From CBDCME01 sp965218865 (GTDB taxonomy: Bacteria > Pseudomonadota > Alphaproteobacteria > JAAXGF01): 64,000 nt of DNA. Location of the stretch: NCBI GenBank assembly GCA_965218865.1, contig CBDCME010000043.1, positions 62,001 through 126,000 of the forward strand, written 5' to 3'. Each line of letters starts with the position of its first letter. The stretch's first letter is position 1. Under the pieces are notes generated by a model that ran no database searches, was not told the origin of the DNA, and worked only from the letters and a program-made list of their open reading frames with translations. This document shows positions 53,205 through 63,049 of this stretch, in pieces. A program made the translations under genes and the position numbers.

Positions 53205-54431
53205 ATGGAACAACGCCGGTCGGGTGGCCGCGTTCTCATTTACAGCCACGACACGTTCGGATTGGGTCATTTGCGGCGTTGCCGCGCGATCGCCCACGCC
53301 CTGGTCGAGCAACAGCGGAAGCTTTCCGTCCTGATTCTCTCCGGTTCGCCGATCATCGGTAGTTTCGATTTTCGGGCCCGGGTCGATTTCGTCCGCGTCC
53401 CCGGCGTCATCAAGCTCCGCAACGGCGAATACACCTCGCTGAACCTGCTGATCAATACCGATCAAACTATGGCGATGCGGGCTTCGATCATTCAACACAC
53501 CGCTGAAATCTTCGATCCCGACATCTTCATCGTCGACAAGGAACCCCTGGGTTTGCGCGGCGAGGTCGCGGCGACGCTCGAATTGCTCAAGAAGCGCGGC
53601 ACCCATCTGGTCCTGGGACTGCGCGACGTGCTCGATGAACCGGAGCTGCTCCGGCCCGAGTGGAAGCGCAAGAAGGCGCTCCCCGCGTTGCGCAATCTGT
53701 TCGACCAGATCTGGATTTATGGCTTGGCCCAGATTTGCGATCCCATCGCCGAGATCGGGCTGCCCCGCTCGGTGCGCAAGAAGGTCACCTTCACGGGCTA
53801 TTTGCCGCGGCTCGTGCCGGAACAAGCACCGGCTCAGCCGATCGCCGAAAAGCTTCGCAATCCCTATTTTCTGGTGATGACCGGCGGTGGGGGTGACGGC
53901 GAGGGACTCGTCGACTGGGTGCTGCGCGCCTACGAATGCGACAATCCGCCGCGGCCTGATCTCGTGATCGTCCTCGGTCCCTTCATGGCGACCGAAACCC
54001 AGGCCCGTTTTCGCCAGCGAGCGGGCCGTCTGGCGCGGGTGCGCACGATCGTCTTCGACGCCCATATCGAAAGCCTGATCGCCGGCGCCGCCGGAGTCGT
54101 CACCATGGGCGGCTACAATACCTTCTGTGAAATTCTGTCGCTCGACAAACGAGCCCTGGTCGTGCCCCGCGAAGTGCCCCGCAAGGAACAATTGATCCGG
54201 GCCACGCGGGCCCGCGATCTCGGTCTGGTTTCGATGCTGCTCGACGACGGCCGCCGCGATCCCCGGACCATGGCCACGGCGCTCCGTCATCTGCCCCAGC
54301 AAAAGGCCCCCTCCGAGGTCGTCGTTCCCGGGCTGTTGGACGGTTTTGTCAATCTCGGACGATTGGTGGGGATGTGCTTGGCCACCCGCAGGCGCCCCAG
54401 ACCCTACGTGGTGCCTCGCCGGAGCGCCTAG
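53205..54431 (+). CDS. MurG-like glycosyltransferase
   Basis: The 408-residue protein has a GT-B fold pattern: N-terminal GRVLIYSHDTFGLGHLRRCR, an acceptor-domain stretch, then FLVMTGGGGDGEGLVDWVLR at the start of the second Rossmann domain and the nucleotide-sugar-binding GAAGVVTMGGYNTFCEILSL near residue 300. It resembles the GT28/MurG C-terminal domain. It lies 19 bases before the galE-like gene, so the pair probably makes and uses a UDP-sugar. ATG 53205 is chosen over the preceding TTG. Confidence 0.8.
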   Translation: MEQRRSGGRVLIYSHDTFGLGHLRRCRAIAHALVEQQRKLSVLILSGSPIIGSFDFRARVDFVRVPGVIKLRNGEYTSLNLLINTDQTMAMRASIIQHTAEIFDPDIFIVDKEPLGLRGEVAATLELLKKRGTHLVLGLRDVLDEPELLRPEWKRKKALPALRNLFDQIWIYGLAQICDPIAEIGLPRSVRKKVTFTGYLPRLVPEQAPAQPIAEKLRNPYFLVMTGGGGDGEGLVDWVLRAYECDNPPRPDLVIVLGPFMATETQARFRQRAGRLARVRTIVFDAHIESLIAGAAGVVTMGGYNTFCEILSLDKRALVVPREVPRKEQLIRATRARDLGLVSMLLDDGRRDPRTMATALRHLPQQKAPSEVVVPGLLDGFVNLGRLVGMCLATRRRPRPYVVPRRSA

Positions 54432-54450
54432 ACCGTATGAATTCCGTTCC

Positions 54451-55510
54451 ATGAGTCAGGCGTCGGAAATCATACGCCAGCGCCGGGGCGGCTTGGCCTC
54501 GAACGTTCGCGGCAATGACCGAGCGGAAGGGGCGACAAGGAACGTGCTGGTCACCGGCGGCGCCCGGATACATCGGTGCCCACGTCGTCCGGCAGCTCGA
54601 CGAGGCCGACTACGGGGTCGTCGTTTACGACAATCTCTCGACAGGCCTTCGCGAGGCCGTTCTCGGCGGCGAACTGGTGGTCGGCGATCTGGCCGACGGC
54701 AGCCGCCTTGCCGAGGTCTTCGCGGCCAGGAAATTTTCCGCGGTGCTGCATTTTGCGGCCAGCATCGTGGTCCCCGAATCGGTCGCCGACCCGCTCGCCT
54801 ACTACGCCAACAATACCGCCAATACCCTCGGTCTTTTGCGCTGCTGCCAGATGTTCGGGGTCGAGCATTTCGTGTTTTCGAGCACCGCCGCGGTTTATGG
54901 TCAGCCGGATCGCAGCGTGGTCGACGAAACCACGCCCACGGTGCCGATAAATCTCTACGGCAGCTCGAAATTGATGGACGAATGGATCCTGCGCGATTAC
55001 GACGCGGCGTCATCTTTCCGTTACGTGGTGCTGCGTTATTTCAACGCCGCCGGCGCCGATCCCGCCGGTCGGATCGGGCACTCGTTTCCGGGCGCCACCC
55101 ATCTCATCAAGGTCTGCTGCGAAGCGGTGCTGGGAAAACGTCCGGAGGTCACCGTTTTCGGCACCGATTACCCGACGCCCGACGGAACCGGGGTACGCGA
55201 TTACATTCACGTCGAGGATCTGGCGGCGGCGCACCTCGACGCCTTGCGCTATCTCGAGGCCAACGGCGACAGCCAAGTCTTGAACTGCGGCTACGGCGCC
55301 GGTTACAGCGTCCGCCAGGTGATCGATCGCGTCCGCGCCGCCGCCGGCGCCGATTTGACCGTCATCGAGGGGCCGCGCCGGGCGGGGGATCCGGCGAGCC
55401 TGATCGCCGACGCCTCCCGGCTTCGCGACGTCCTCGAGTGGCGCCCCCGCCACGACGATCTCGACCTCATCGTCACCACCGCCCTGGCCTGGGAACGCAA
55501 GCTTCCCTGA
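54451..55510 (+). pseudogene. galE: UDP-glucose 4-epimerase-like protein, frame break in the NAD motif
   Basis: The first frame from ATG 54451 reaches ATRNVLVTGGA, then one base at CCC (54563-54565) shifts the frame and GYIGAHVVRQLDEADYGVVV continues the Rossmann fold. The remainder is a normal epimerase: VVYDNLSTGLREAV, HFAASIVVPESVADPLAYYA, the catalytic SSTAAVYG and YGSSK motifs, YFNAAGADPAGRIGHS and the C-terminal DVLEWRPRHDDLDLIV. If the frame break is real, no functional NAD site is made. The stop is followed at once by palindromic repeat copy 4. Confidence 0.85.
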
Positions 55511-55582
55511 CAGCCTGTTCGAAAACTCGCGGCACCGGCCCGGAACAGACGCAAAAAATGCGCGGACGCGCATTTTCGAACG
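55511..55582. repeat. MITE-like palindromic repeat, copy 4 (short form)
   Basis: Both outer arms are present (CAGCCTGTTCGAAAACTCG and CGCGCATTTTCGAAC), with the GGAACAGACGCAAAAAATGC spacer and the TGCGCGGACGCGCA palindrome, but the inner inverted repeat of copies 1 and 2 is missing. It begins directly after the galE stop codon. Confidence 0.82.
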
Positions 55583-55741
55583 GACACCGACAGCCTGATC
55601 CACGGCGCCACGAGCAGCCCGGCGCGGAAACGGTATAAATCCGTGACGGTGTGCCGACAATTGTCGCGAATGTCGATAGTGGGATTGGGGCGGAGGGGGT
55701 AATATCGGGGCCGTGCGAGGGGACCAGCGGGGGACCCCTAA

Positions 55742-56909
55742 TACCAACCGCCCTTAACATTGCCTTGTGCGATCCCACGCTCTGAGGCCGATGGACATGA
55801 TCTTCCAAGGTTGGTCGGTCAGGTTGTTCCAGGCTTGGCAAGAGGCCTCGACGATGGCTTCATAGGAGTCGAAGACACGATTGGAGAGCCAGTTCTGGCG
55901 GAGGTATTGCCAGACATTTTCGGCGGGATTGAGCTCCGGGGACTTGGGTGGCAAAGGCACGAGGGAGATGTTCTCCGGGATGCCGAGTTTGGCAGTGGTG
56001 TGCCATGCGGCTTGGTCGAGCAGCACGACGGCATGGGCGTTTGGGGCAACGGCCCGGCTGATTTCCTCGAGATGCAGGTCCATGGCTTCAGTATTGGCGC
56101 GCGGCATGACCAGCGCCGCGCCCTCACCGCGCTCGGGGCAGATGGCGCCGAAGAGATACGCCGAAGAGGTCCGTAGGTCCTTGACCTGGCGCGGGCGCGA
56201 TCCCTTTGGGGCCCACTGGCGCACCAGGCTGTTCTTCTGGCCGACGCGCATTTCATCTTGAAACCAAACCTCGATGGGCGTGTCCGGTGGCTGTGCCGCT
56301 ACGATTTTCGCCAAGTGTTCGGGAAAACTTTTTTTTAAATTCCTCCTGTGCCCGCGCATCCTGGCCGACGTGGCGCGGGCGCGCGGAAATATGCGAGAAC
56401 CCGAGCGCGGCCAGCAGCTTGCCGACGCTCCGCTCGTGATAGTCCACGCCGAAGCGCGTTCGGATCAGTTGCTTGAGATCGATGCAGCGCCAGCGCACGA
56501 CCCCATCCCGTTCGGGATCGGGACCGGCCTCGATAGCCCGCGAAAGCGCCGCCATTTGCGACGGCGTCAACCGACGCAACGCCCCGTTCGGCTTGCGGTC
56601 GATCAGACCGGCCGGACCTCCCGCGTTGAACCGGTGAACCCAGTCCCGCAACGTCTGCCGATCCATGCCGCCAATACCCGCCGCGCACGCTCGATCCATC
56701 CCATCGTAGATGGCCGCCATCGACAAAAGCCGTCGCGCCTGGTTCCCATCATCGCTCCGTGCCGCAAGAACACGGACTCTTTCAGCATCAAAGTCGTTTC
56801 GCAAAGGAATCGTTGGCATTGAACACACTCCCTTGTTGCCAACAACCTTGAATCACACAAAACCTAGCGTGTAAACCTTTGCGCGAGTCAAACTCTAGGG
56901 CGGTTGGTA
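55742..56909 (-). mobile_element. IS630-type insertion sequence, copy 3
   Basis: TA flanks at 55742-55743 and 56908-56909, ends CCAACCGCCC. Nearly identical to copies 1 and 2 and in the orientation of copy 2. It ends only 24 bases before the GTG of the ATP-grasp fusion gene and has probably displaced that gene's native promoter. Confidence 0.93.
55754..56819 (-). CDS. IS630-type transposase (two frames), copy 3
   Basis: Same arrangement as the other copies: orfA from ATG 56819, orfB ending at 55754, joined at an A8 tract. The last residues read AWDRTRQC, a single change from copy 2. DDE residues intact. Confidence 0.9.
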
Positions 56910-56933
56910 TAAGTCCCAAGGGGAGACCGGGGA

Positions 56934-59536
56934 GTGGATGATTCGACGAGCGCGGTGATCGGCGGAACGCGGTCCGGCATGCCCGGCATTTGCGGTGGCT
57001 ACAATCCGACCCCGGGCGTATTCGACGAGATGATGACGCCGGAGGGGAGCTTGCGTCCCCACTGGCGCGGCTTTGTCGACCAGTTGGCCGCCCTGGGCGA
57101 GAAGGAAGTGGCCCGGGGCCACTCGGCGGCCGAGCGGATGCTGCACGAAAACGGCATCACCTACAATGTCCACGGCGATTCCGACGGCGGCGCGCGGCCT
57201 TGGGACCTGGACATGGTGCCGTTGCTTATTTCACCGGAAGACTGGCGCCTGCTCGAATCCGGTCTGATGCAGCGGGCCCGCCTGATGAACGCCACCCTGG
57301 CCGACCTCTACGGCCCCCAACGGCTGCTTCGTGAAAACGTTTTGCCCGCCACCCTGGTCTTCGCCGATCCCGATTTTCTGCGTACGGTACACGGCGTCGT
57401 CCCCCGGGGAGGTGTCTTCCTGCACACCTACTCCGTCGATCTCGGACGATCTCCCGACGGCCGCTGGTGGGTCTTGAACGATCTCACCGACGCCTCGGCA
57501 GGGAGCGGCTACGCCCTGGAAAATCGAATTATTCTGTCGCGCTGTCTGCCCGATCTCTTCTGGTCCTCCCAAGCCACCCCCTGGCCGGCTATTACCAGGC
57601 GCTGCACGAAAGCATCATCGCCCACTCGGGGAAGGAACAGCCACGCGTCGTCCTGTTGTCGCCCGGTCCCACTCACGAGGGCTATTTCGCCAACGCCTAT
57701 TTCGCCCGTTACCTCGGCTACACCCACGTCGAGGGCGCCGATCTGACGGTCCGCGACAAACGGGTCTACCTCAAGACTCTCGACGGCCTCCAGCAGGTGG
57801 ACGTCATCCTGCGCCGGATCGGAGGTATCGACTGCGACCCCGTCGAACTGAATCCTTATTCGGGCATCGGCATCGCCATTCTCGTGCAGGCGGTCCGGGC
57901 CGGCAACGTCGTGATTATGAACGCCCTCGGAAGCGGTCTCCTCGAATGCGAGGGCTATAAAGGCTTCCTGCCGGGTTTGTGCCAGCATTTACTGGGCGAG
58001 GATCTGCTCTTGCCGTCGAACGCGACCTGGTGGTGCAGCCAGGCCGACGCCCGCGACTATGTCGTGGACAACCTCGAACACCTGGTTGTCCGCCCAGCGT
58101 TCAAGCGGCCTTCCTACGGCGCCGAGCCGAACGCCTCCATCGTCGGCGAGAGCCTCGATGCGCCGGCGAAAGCGGCCCTGATCGAACGCCTGCGCACCCG
58201 TGGCTACCAGTACGTCGGTCAGGAACTGGTCTCGCTCTCGACGGCACCGGTGTTGTCGGAGGGGCGACTGCGGCCCGGGTCCATGATCCTGCGCATGCTC
58301 GTCGTCGCCAACGGGGATTCCTACATGGTCATGCCGGGGGGCTTGACGCGGATCACGGAAACAACGGATTCGCGCGACCTGGCCCTACACGAGGGAGTCG
58401 GTAGCAAGGACACCTGGGTGTTGTCGGAACAGCCGGCGCGCATGACCGGGCCGCTGTCGTCCCGCCTCGGCGCCGTGCATTTGCGGCGCACCGGCAAGGA
58501 CCTGCCCAGCCACTCGGCCGACAATTTGTTTTGGCTGGGCCGTTACGCCGAGCGGGCGGAGGGCACCACGCGGGATTTGCGCAGCGTGTTGACGCGCTTC
58601 GCCGAGGACGGCTGGTCCGGCCCCGATTCGGGCGCCGTAGAACAGGTCCTCAAGCTACTCATGAAGCGGGGCAAGGTGGCCGCGGCGACGGACGAGGAAT
58701 TAGCCATCGGTCCCGAGGCGGCGCTGGAGCGCCAGATTTCGACTCTGATGTTCGATCCCTCCTGCCCCTACGGCTTGCGCCAGAGCATCAATCATCTCCA
58801 GCGGACGGCGACGCTCGTGCGCGACCGCCTGTCCCAGGACGCCTGGCGCACGCTCCAGCAGTTCCGCAAGTCCGGCGTCGGGCACCGCCGTCGCGTCGGC
58901 TTGCTCGGAGGCCGTCTCGAGCTCGGCGACGTCCTCGATCTGCTCAACGACGCGGTCCGCATGATGGCAGCCTTCAGCGGCATGGAATTGGAAAACATGA
59001 CGCGCAGCCACAGCTGGCGATTCGTCGATATGGGGCGCCGAATCGAGCGCGCCCTGCACATGGTGCGGTTGTCGCGGGCGCTGCTCGCTCGGGGTGATCC
59101 CGAGGAGAACGGGGGCTTGAGCCTGGTCCTCGAAATCGCCGACAGTTTCATGACCTACCGTTCGCGTTACATGATCACCCCGTTGTTGGTGCCGGTGATC
59201 GACCTCTTGTTGATGGACGAGAACAATCCACGCTCGGTGGGTTTCCAGATCGCCGCCCTGGCCAACCACATCGAGCGCCTACCGCGCGACCCTGACATGC
59301 CAGTCCGCGGAGAGGACCAACGCATCATCATGGCCTTGCTGACGAATCTGCGCCTGGCCGACATCCACGCCCTGGCCCGGACGGGCGAGGGGCAACGCCG
59401 CGAGGACCTCGACAAGCTGCTCGAAAACATAGCCGAGTCGTTGCCCGATCTTTCGGAGGTCATCGCCCGGATTTATTTCAGTCACGCCGAACAGCGGCGC
59501 GCCCCCGACGTCCTGCCCAGGGAGACCGTGACATGA
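56934..59536 (+). pseudogene. fusion of circularly permuted ATP-grasp and alpha-E domains, frame-broken
   Basis: From GTG 56934 (AGGGGAG upstream) the protein reads GGYNPTPGVFDEMMTPEGSL, FVDQLAALGEKEVARGH and ITYNVHGDSDGGARPWDLDM, the start of CP-ATP-grasp type 2. At a C5 run (57577-57581) one base of shift leads into LAGYYQALHESIIAHSGKEQ, LLSPGPTHEGYFANAYFARY and RVYLKTLDGLQQVDVILRRI. From about residue 535 a full alpha-E (DUF403) domain follows: SADNLFWLGRYAERAEGTTR, LRQSINHLQRTATLVRDRLS. The joined product is about 867 residues. ATP-grasp ligases make amide-type bonds; the substrate is unknown. The stop overlaps the next ATG (ATGA). Confidence 0.85.
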
Positions 59537-60414
59537 AATACGACGTCAGCCACAAGACGATCTACGATTACAGGCAACCGGTGTCGATCTCTCACCACGT
59601 CCTTCATCTCATGCCCCGGCCGTGCGACCACCAGGAATGCCTCACCGCCGGGATCAAGGTAACGCCCGAGCCGACGATTCGCGGCAGCGGGGCCGATTAC
59701 TTCGGCAATCCGGTCAATTATCTCACCTTGCAGTCGCAGCATTCCCGGCTTTGCCTGCACGCCTTCAGCCAGATCGAGGTGCGGACGCCGGCTCCGCCGG
59801 CGAGCGAATCGACACCCCCCTGGGACGGGATCTTCGCCGACCTCTGCCGCGATACCTCGGACGCGGGGTTGGAAACGGTTCAATTCGCCTTCGATTCACC
59901 CTACACCGAGGCGATGACCGACCTGGCGGCCTTTGCTCGCGTCTCGTTTACCCCGGGGCGGCCCATCATGGCCGCGGCATTGGACCTCACGAGCCGAATT
60001 TTCAACGAGTTCGCCTACGATGATTCCGCCACCACGGTCTCGACCCCGGTGGATAAGGTGTTCGCGGATCGGCGCGGGGTTTGCCAGGACTTCGCCCACC
60101 TCGAACTCGCCTGTTTGCGGGCCCTGTCGCTGCCGGCCCGTTACGTCAGCGGCTATCTGCTTACCCACCCGCCGGAAGGACAGGTAAAGCTCGCCGGCGC
60201 CGACGCCTCCCACGCCTGGCTCTCGGTCTGGTGTCCCGGCCACGGCTGGGTCGACCTCGACCCGACCAACAACATGGTGGCGGGCAACGAACATATCACC
60301 TTGGCCTGGGGCCGCGATTACGGCGACGTCAGCCCCGTCAACGGCGCCATCTTCGGCGGTGGCGATCATACGGTCGACGTCGAGGTGGACGTGACCTCCC
60401 GCGACGATGGCTAG
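59533..60414 (+). CDS. transglutaminase-like cysteine protein
   Basis: The 293-residue protein has the N-terminal beta domain typical of bacterial transglutaminase-like proteins (DVSHKTIYDYRQPVSISHHV) and the catalytic triad: Cys in FADRRGVCQDFAHLELACLR, His in GADASHAWLSVWCPG and Asp in WVDLDPTNNM. It is coupled by ATGA to the ATP-grasp/alpha-E gene. Such proteins recur next to CP-ATP-grasp and alpha-E genes and probably process or cross-link the peptide-like product (inference). Confidence 0.9.
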   Translation: MKYDVSHKTIYDYRQPVSISHHVLHLMPRPCDHQECLTAGIKVTPEPTIRGSGADYFGNPVNYLTLQSQHSRLCLHAFSQIEVRTPAPPASESTPPWDGIFADLCRDTSDAGLETVQFAFDSPYTEAMTDLAAFARVSFTPGRPIMAAALDLTSRIFNEFAYDDSATTVSTPVDKVFADRRGVCQDFAHLELACLRALSLPARYVSGYLLTHPPEGQVKLAGADASHAWLSVWCPGHGWVDLDPTNNMVAGNEHITLAWGRDYGDVSPVNGAIFGGGDHTVDVEVDVTSRDDG

Positions 60415-60465
60415 GCCAGCGCGCGCTCCCCGCGGGCGCTGGGCCGCCCACCCAATAGGATTCCC

Positions 60466-61962
60466 GTGAGGACGAACGAAGACGCCCGCCGCGAGGTTTC
60501 GGAGAGGACCTCCCGATTTCCCTCGGTGCTCGGAATTTTCGCCGATTACGACCCGGAAAAATATTATTGCGAGATGTTTGGCCGGCCGGAACGGCCGCTC
60601 ACCCATACCACGCCCATCGTCGATCGGCTGGGTGCCTTGCCCTTGGCGGATCTGGGGCGGCGGTCCCGCTCCGCCACCCGCGAGCTGTACAATTTCGGAA
60701 TCACCTTCACGGTTTACACCAAGAAGAGTGAGATCGACCGAATCCTACCCTTCGACGTTATTCCGCGGGTTATCTCGTCCGCCGAGTGGGGCACCATCGA
60801 ACGGGGCGTGCAGCAGCGCGTCGCCGCCCTCAATCTCTTTCTTTCCGATGTCTACCACGACCAGAAGAACCTCAACGACGGGGTCGTGCCCCGCGATCTG
60901 GTGCTGGCGAACCAGCAGTATCGCAGGGAGATGCGCGATTTCGCGGTTCCGCTCGGGAGCTATACCCATGTTTGCGGCATCGACATCGTGCGCGGCGAGG
61001 ATGGCGCGTTCAGCGTCCTCGAGGACAACGCGCGGACGCCCTCGGGTGTTTCCTACGTCATCGAGAACCGCCACCTTACCCGGCGCGCGTTTCCCGATCT
61101 GATGTACCGAATCGGACTCCGCAGCGTCTCCAACTACGGTCAGCACCTGATCGATATGCTGACCGAGCTGGCGCCCGCGGGGGTCACCGAACCGCAAGTC
61201 GCCCTGCTTTCTCCGGGGACCTATAACGCGGCCTATTTCTTGCACGTCTTCCTGGCCCGGGAGATGGGCGTGCCCCTGGTCGAGGGGCGCGACCTCTTCG
61301 TCGATGAGGGACACGTGTTCATGAAGACGATCAACGGGCCTCAGCCGGTCCATGTGATCTACCGGCGCATCGACGATTCCTATCTCGATCCCGAGGTATT
61401 CAATCCAAAGAGCGTGCTCGGCGTCAAGGGCTTGATGCGGGCCTACCGGAGCGGCACCGTGGCCCTCGCCAACGCGGTCGGCAGCGGGGTCGCCGACGAC
61501 AAGGCGGTCTGTGCCTACATGCCCAGGATCATACGCTATTACCTCGACGAGGACCCGGTCCTGCCCAACGTCGAAACCCACGTTTGCCGCGAGGCCGACG
61601 GCCTCGCCTTCACCTTGGACCATCTCAAGGATCTGGTGGCCAAACCGGTGGGCGCGTCGGGTGGCTACGGGATCACGATCGGACCCCACGCCTCCCGGCG
61701 CCAACTCGCCGCCTGCGCGGCAAGCCTGCGGGCGAACCCGGAGAACTATATCAGCCAGCCGATGGTCAATCTCTCCGTCTGCCCGACCCTGGTCAACCGT
61801 AAGGTCGTGCCCCGCCATGTCGATCTCCGCCCCTTCGCCTTGACCGGGAAGTCGACCTGGGTATTGCCGGGCGGATTGACCCGGGTGGCGCTGCGCCAGG
61901 GATCGATGCTCGTCAACTCGTCCCAGGGCGGCGGTTCCAAGGATACCTGGGTCCTTGACTAA
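60466..61962 (+). CDS. circularly permuted ATP-grasp type 2 protein
   Basis: The 498-residue protein has the family layout: VDRLGALPLADLGRRSRSAT near residue 55, FGITFTVYTKKSEIDRILPF, ASTSGVSYV-like SVLEDNARTPSGVSYVIENR near 190, LLSPGTYNAAYFLHVFLARE, and the Arg/Asp-rich VIYRRIDDSYLDPEVFNPKS; VGASGGYGITIGPHASRRQL near 405 supplies the nucleotide loop. GTG 60466 has AGGA upstream. Unlike its upstream paralogue it is a single-domain protein; the alpha-E partner is the next gene, overlapping by eight bases. Confidence 0.93.
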   Translation: MRTNEDARREVSERTSRFPSVLGIFADYDPEKYYCEMFGRPERPLTHTTPIVDRLGALPLADLGRRSRSATRELYNFGITFTVYTKKSEIDRILPFDVIPRVISSAEWGTIERGVQQRVAALNLFLSDVYHDQKNLNDGVVPRDLVLANQQYRREMRDFAVPLGSYTHVCGIDIVRGEDGAFSVLEDNARTPSGVSYVIENRHLTRRAFPDLMYRIGLRSVSNYGQHLIDMLTELAPAGVTEPQVALLSPGTYNAAYFLHVFLAREMGVPLVEGRDLFVDEGHVFMKTINGPQPVHVIYRRIDDSYLDPEVFNPKSVLGVKGLMRAYRSGTVALANAVGSGVADDKAVCAYMPRIIRYYLDEDPVLPNVETHVCREADGLAFTLDHLKDLVAKPVGASGGYGITIGPHASRRQLAACAASLRANPENYISQPMVNLSVCPTLVNRKVVPRHVDLRPFALTGKSTWVLPGGLTRVALRQGSMLVNSSQGGGSKDTWVLD

Positions 61963-62926
61963 CCTCTTGGCGCGTTACGCCGAGACGGTGTTCTGGCTCG
62001 CCCGCCACATCGAGCGGGCCGAAAACCTCGCCCGAGTGCTCGACGTCAACGAATCCTTCAGCCACGACACCAAGGGCGACACCAATTGGGAATCGATCTT
62101 GAGGCTCTACGCCGACGAAAAACGTTTCTACCGTAAGGGAAGGACGTTGAGCGCCGATTCGGTGATCCGCTATTACGTCATCGACCACGACAACCCGGGA
62201 TCGGTCGTCTCGTCCCTGAGGATGGCGCGCGAGAACGCCCGCACGCTGCGGCCGTTGATCTCGACCGAAATGTGGACCCAGCTCAACATGTTTTACCACA
62301 AGGTCGAGGCGCTCAAGGATTCGGATCTCGCCGAGCCCAAGCTGAACGAGCTTTGCCGGGTCATCAAGGAAGGCTGCCAGGCCCACGGTGGCATCACCAA
62401 CGAAACCTTCTATCGCGACGAGGGCTGGTTTTTTTACCAGCTCGGCATGAACATCGAGCGGGCCGATCAGACCTCGCGCCTCCTGGACGTCAAATACGAG
62501 CTCCTGTTGCCGTCGGTGAGCGACGTCGGATCGCCGCTTGACCTCAGCCAATGGAACGCGCTTTTGCGCTCCACCGCCGGGTATCACGCCTACCGGCGGA
62601 TCCACCCCAGCGGCATAAATCCGGCCAAAGTGGCGGGTTTCCTGCTTCTCGACACGCATTTTCCGCGCTCGGTCGCGGCCAGCATCGGGGCAGCCGCCCG
62701 AATGCTGGTGGACCTCCGGTATCGCTATGGACTGGCGGCCGGGGCGGCGGCCGAGAACAAGCTCCTCGTCTTCCAGTCGCGACTCGGGGCCGATACGATC
62801 GAGGCGGTCATCGCCCGCGGTTTGCACGAGGAACTCGATTGGATACAAAGGGAGCTGATCGCCGTCACCAATGCCCTGGGCCGCGACTTCTTCGGCTCCG
62901 ACGAAGCCGAAGCGCCGGCGGCGTGA
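61955..62926 (+). CDS. alpha-E (DUF403) domain protein
   Basis: The 323-residue all-helical protein begins TNLLARYAETVFWLARHIER from a TTG start overlapping the previous stop, and shows the conserved FFYQLGMNIERADQTSRLLD and SVAASIGAAARMLVDLR segments. Alpha-E proteins are always linked to CP-ATP-grasp proteins, either fused or adjacent; a biochemical function has not been firmly shown. The pair duplicates the fused gene at 56934. Confidence 0.92.
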   Translation: MTNLLARYAETVFWLARHIERAENLARVLDVNESFSHDTKGDTNWESILRLYADEKRFYRKGRTLSADSVIRYYVIDHDNPGSVVSSLRMARENARTLRPLISTEMWTQLNMFYHKVEALKDSDLAEPKLNELCRVIKEGCQAHGGITNETFYRDEGWFFYQLGMNIERADQTSRLLDVKYELLLPSVSDVGSPLDLSQWNALLRSTAGYHAYRRIHPSGINPAKVAGFLLLDTHFPRSVAASIGAAARMLVDLRYRYGLAAGAAAENKLLVFQSRLGADTIEAVIARGLHEELDWIQRELIAVTNALGRDFFGSDEAEAPAA

Positions 62927-62960
62927 TCCGACCACGGGGGAGTGCTTGGGTGCCATTTCC

Positions 62961-63040
62961 CGGAGCCGTTCAAAACTGGCCGGAGCCGTTCAAAACTGGC
63001 CGGAGCCGTTCGAAACTGACCGGAGCCTTTCAAAGCTGGA
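62961..63040. repeat. four 20-bp tandem repeats upstream of glutaminase
   Basis: Units at 62961, 62981, 63001 and 63021 follow the pattern CGGAGCCGTTCAAAACTGGC. The first two are identical, the third has two changes and the fourth three. The array ends nine bases before the glsA ATG, so it lies in the leader and could affect translation or transcription of that gene. Confidence 0.93.
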
Positions 63041-63049
63041 ATTGCCAAC

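Noticed and set aside
53169..54452. A 427-codon open frame antisense to the glycosyltransferase
   Set aside because: His/Gln/Asp-rich shadow translation; the plus strand encodes a coherent GT-B protein.
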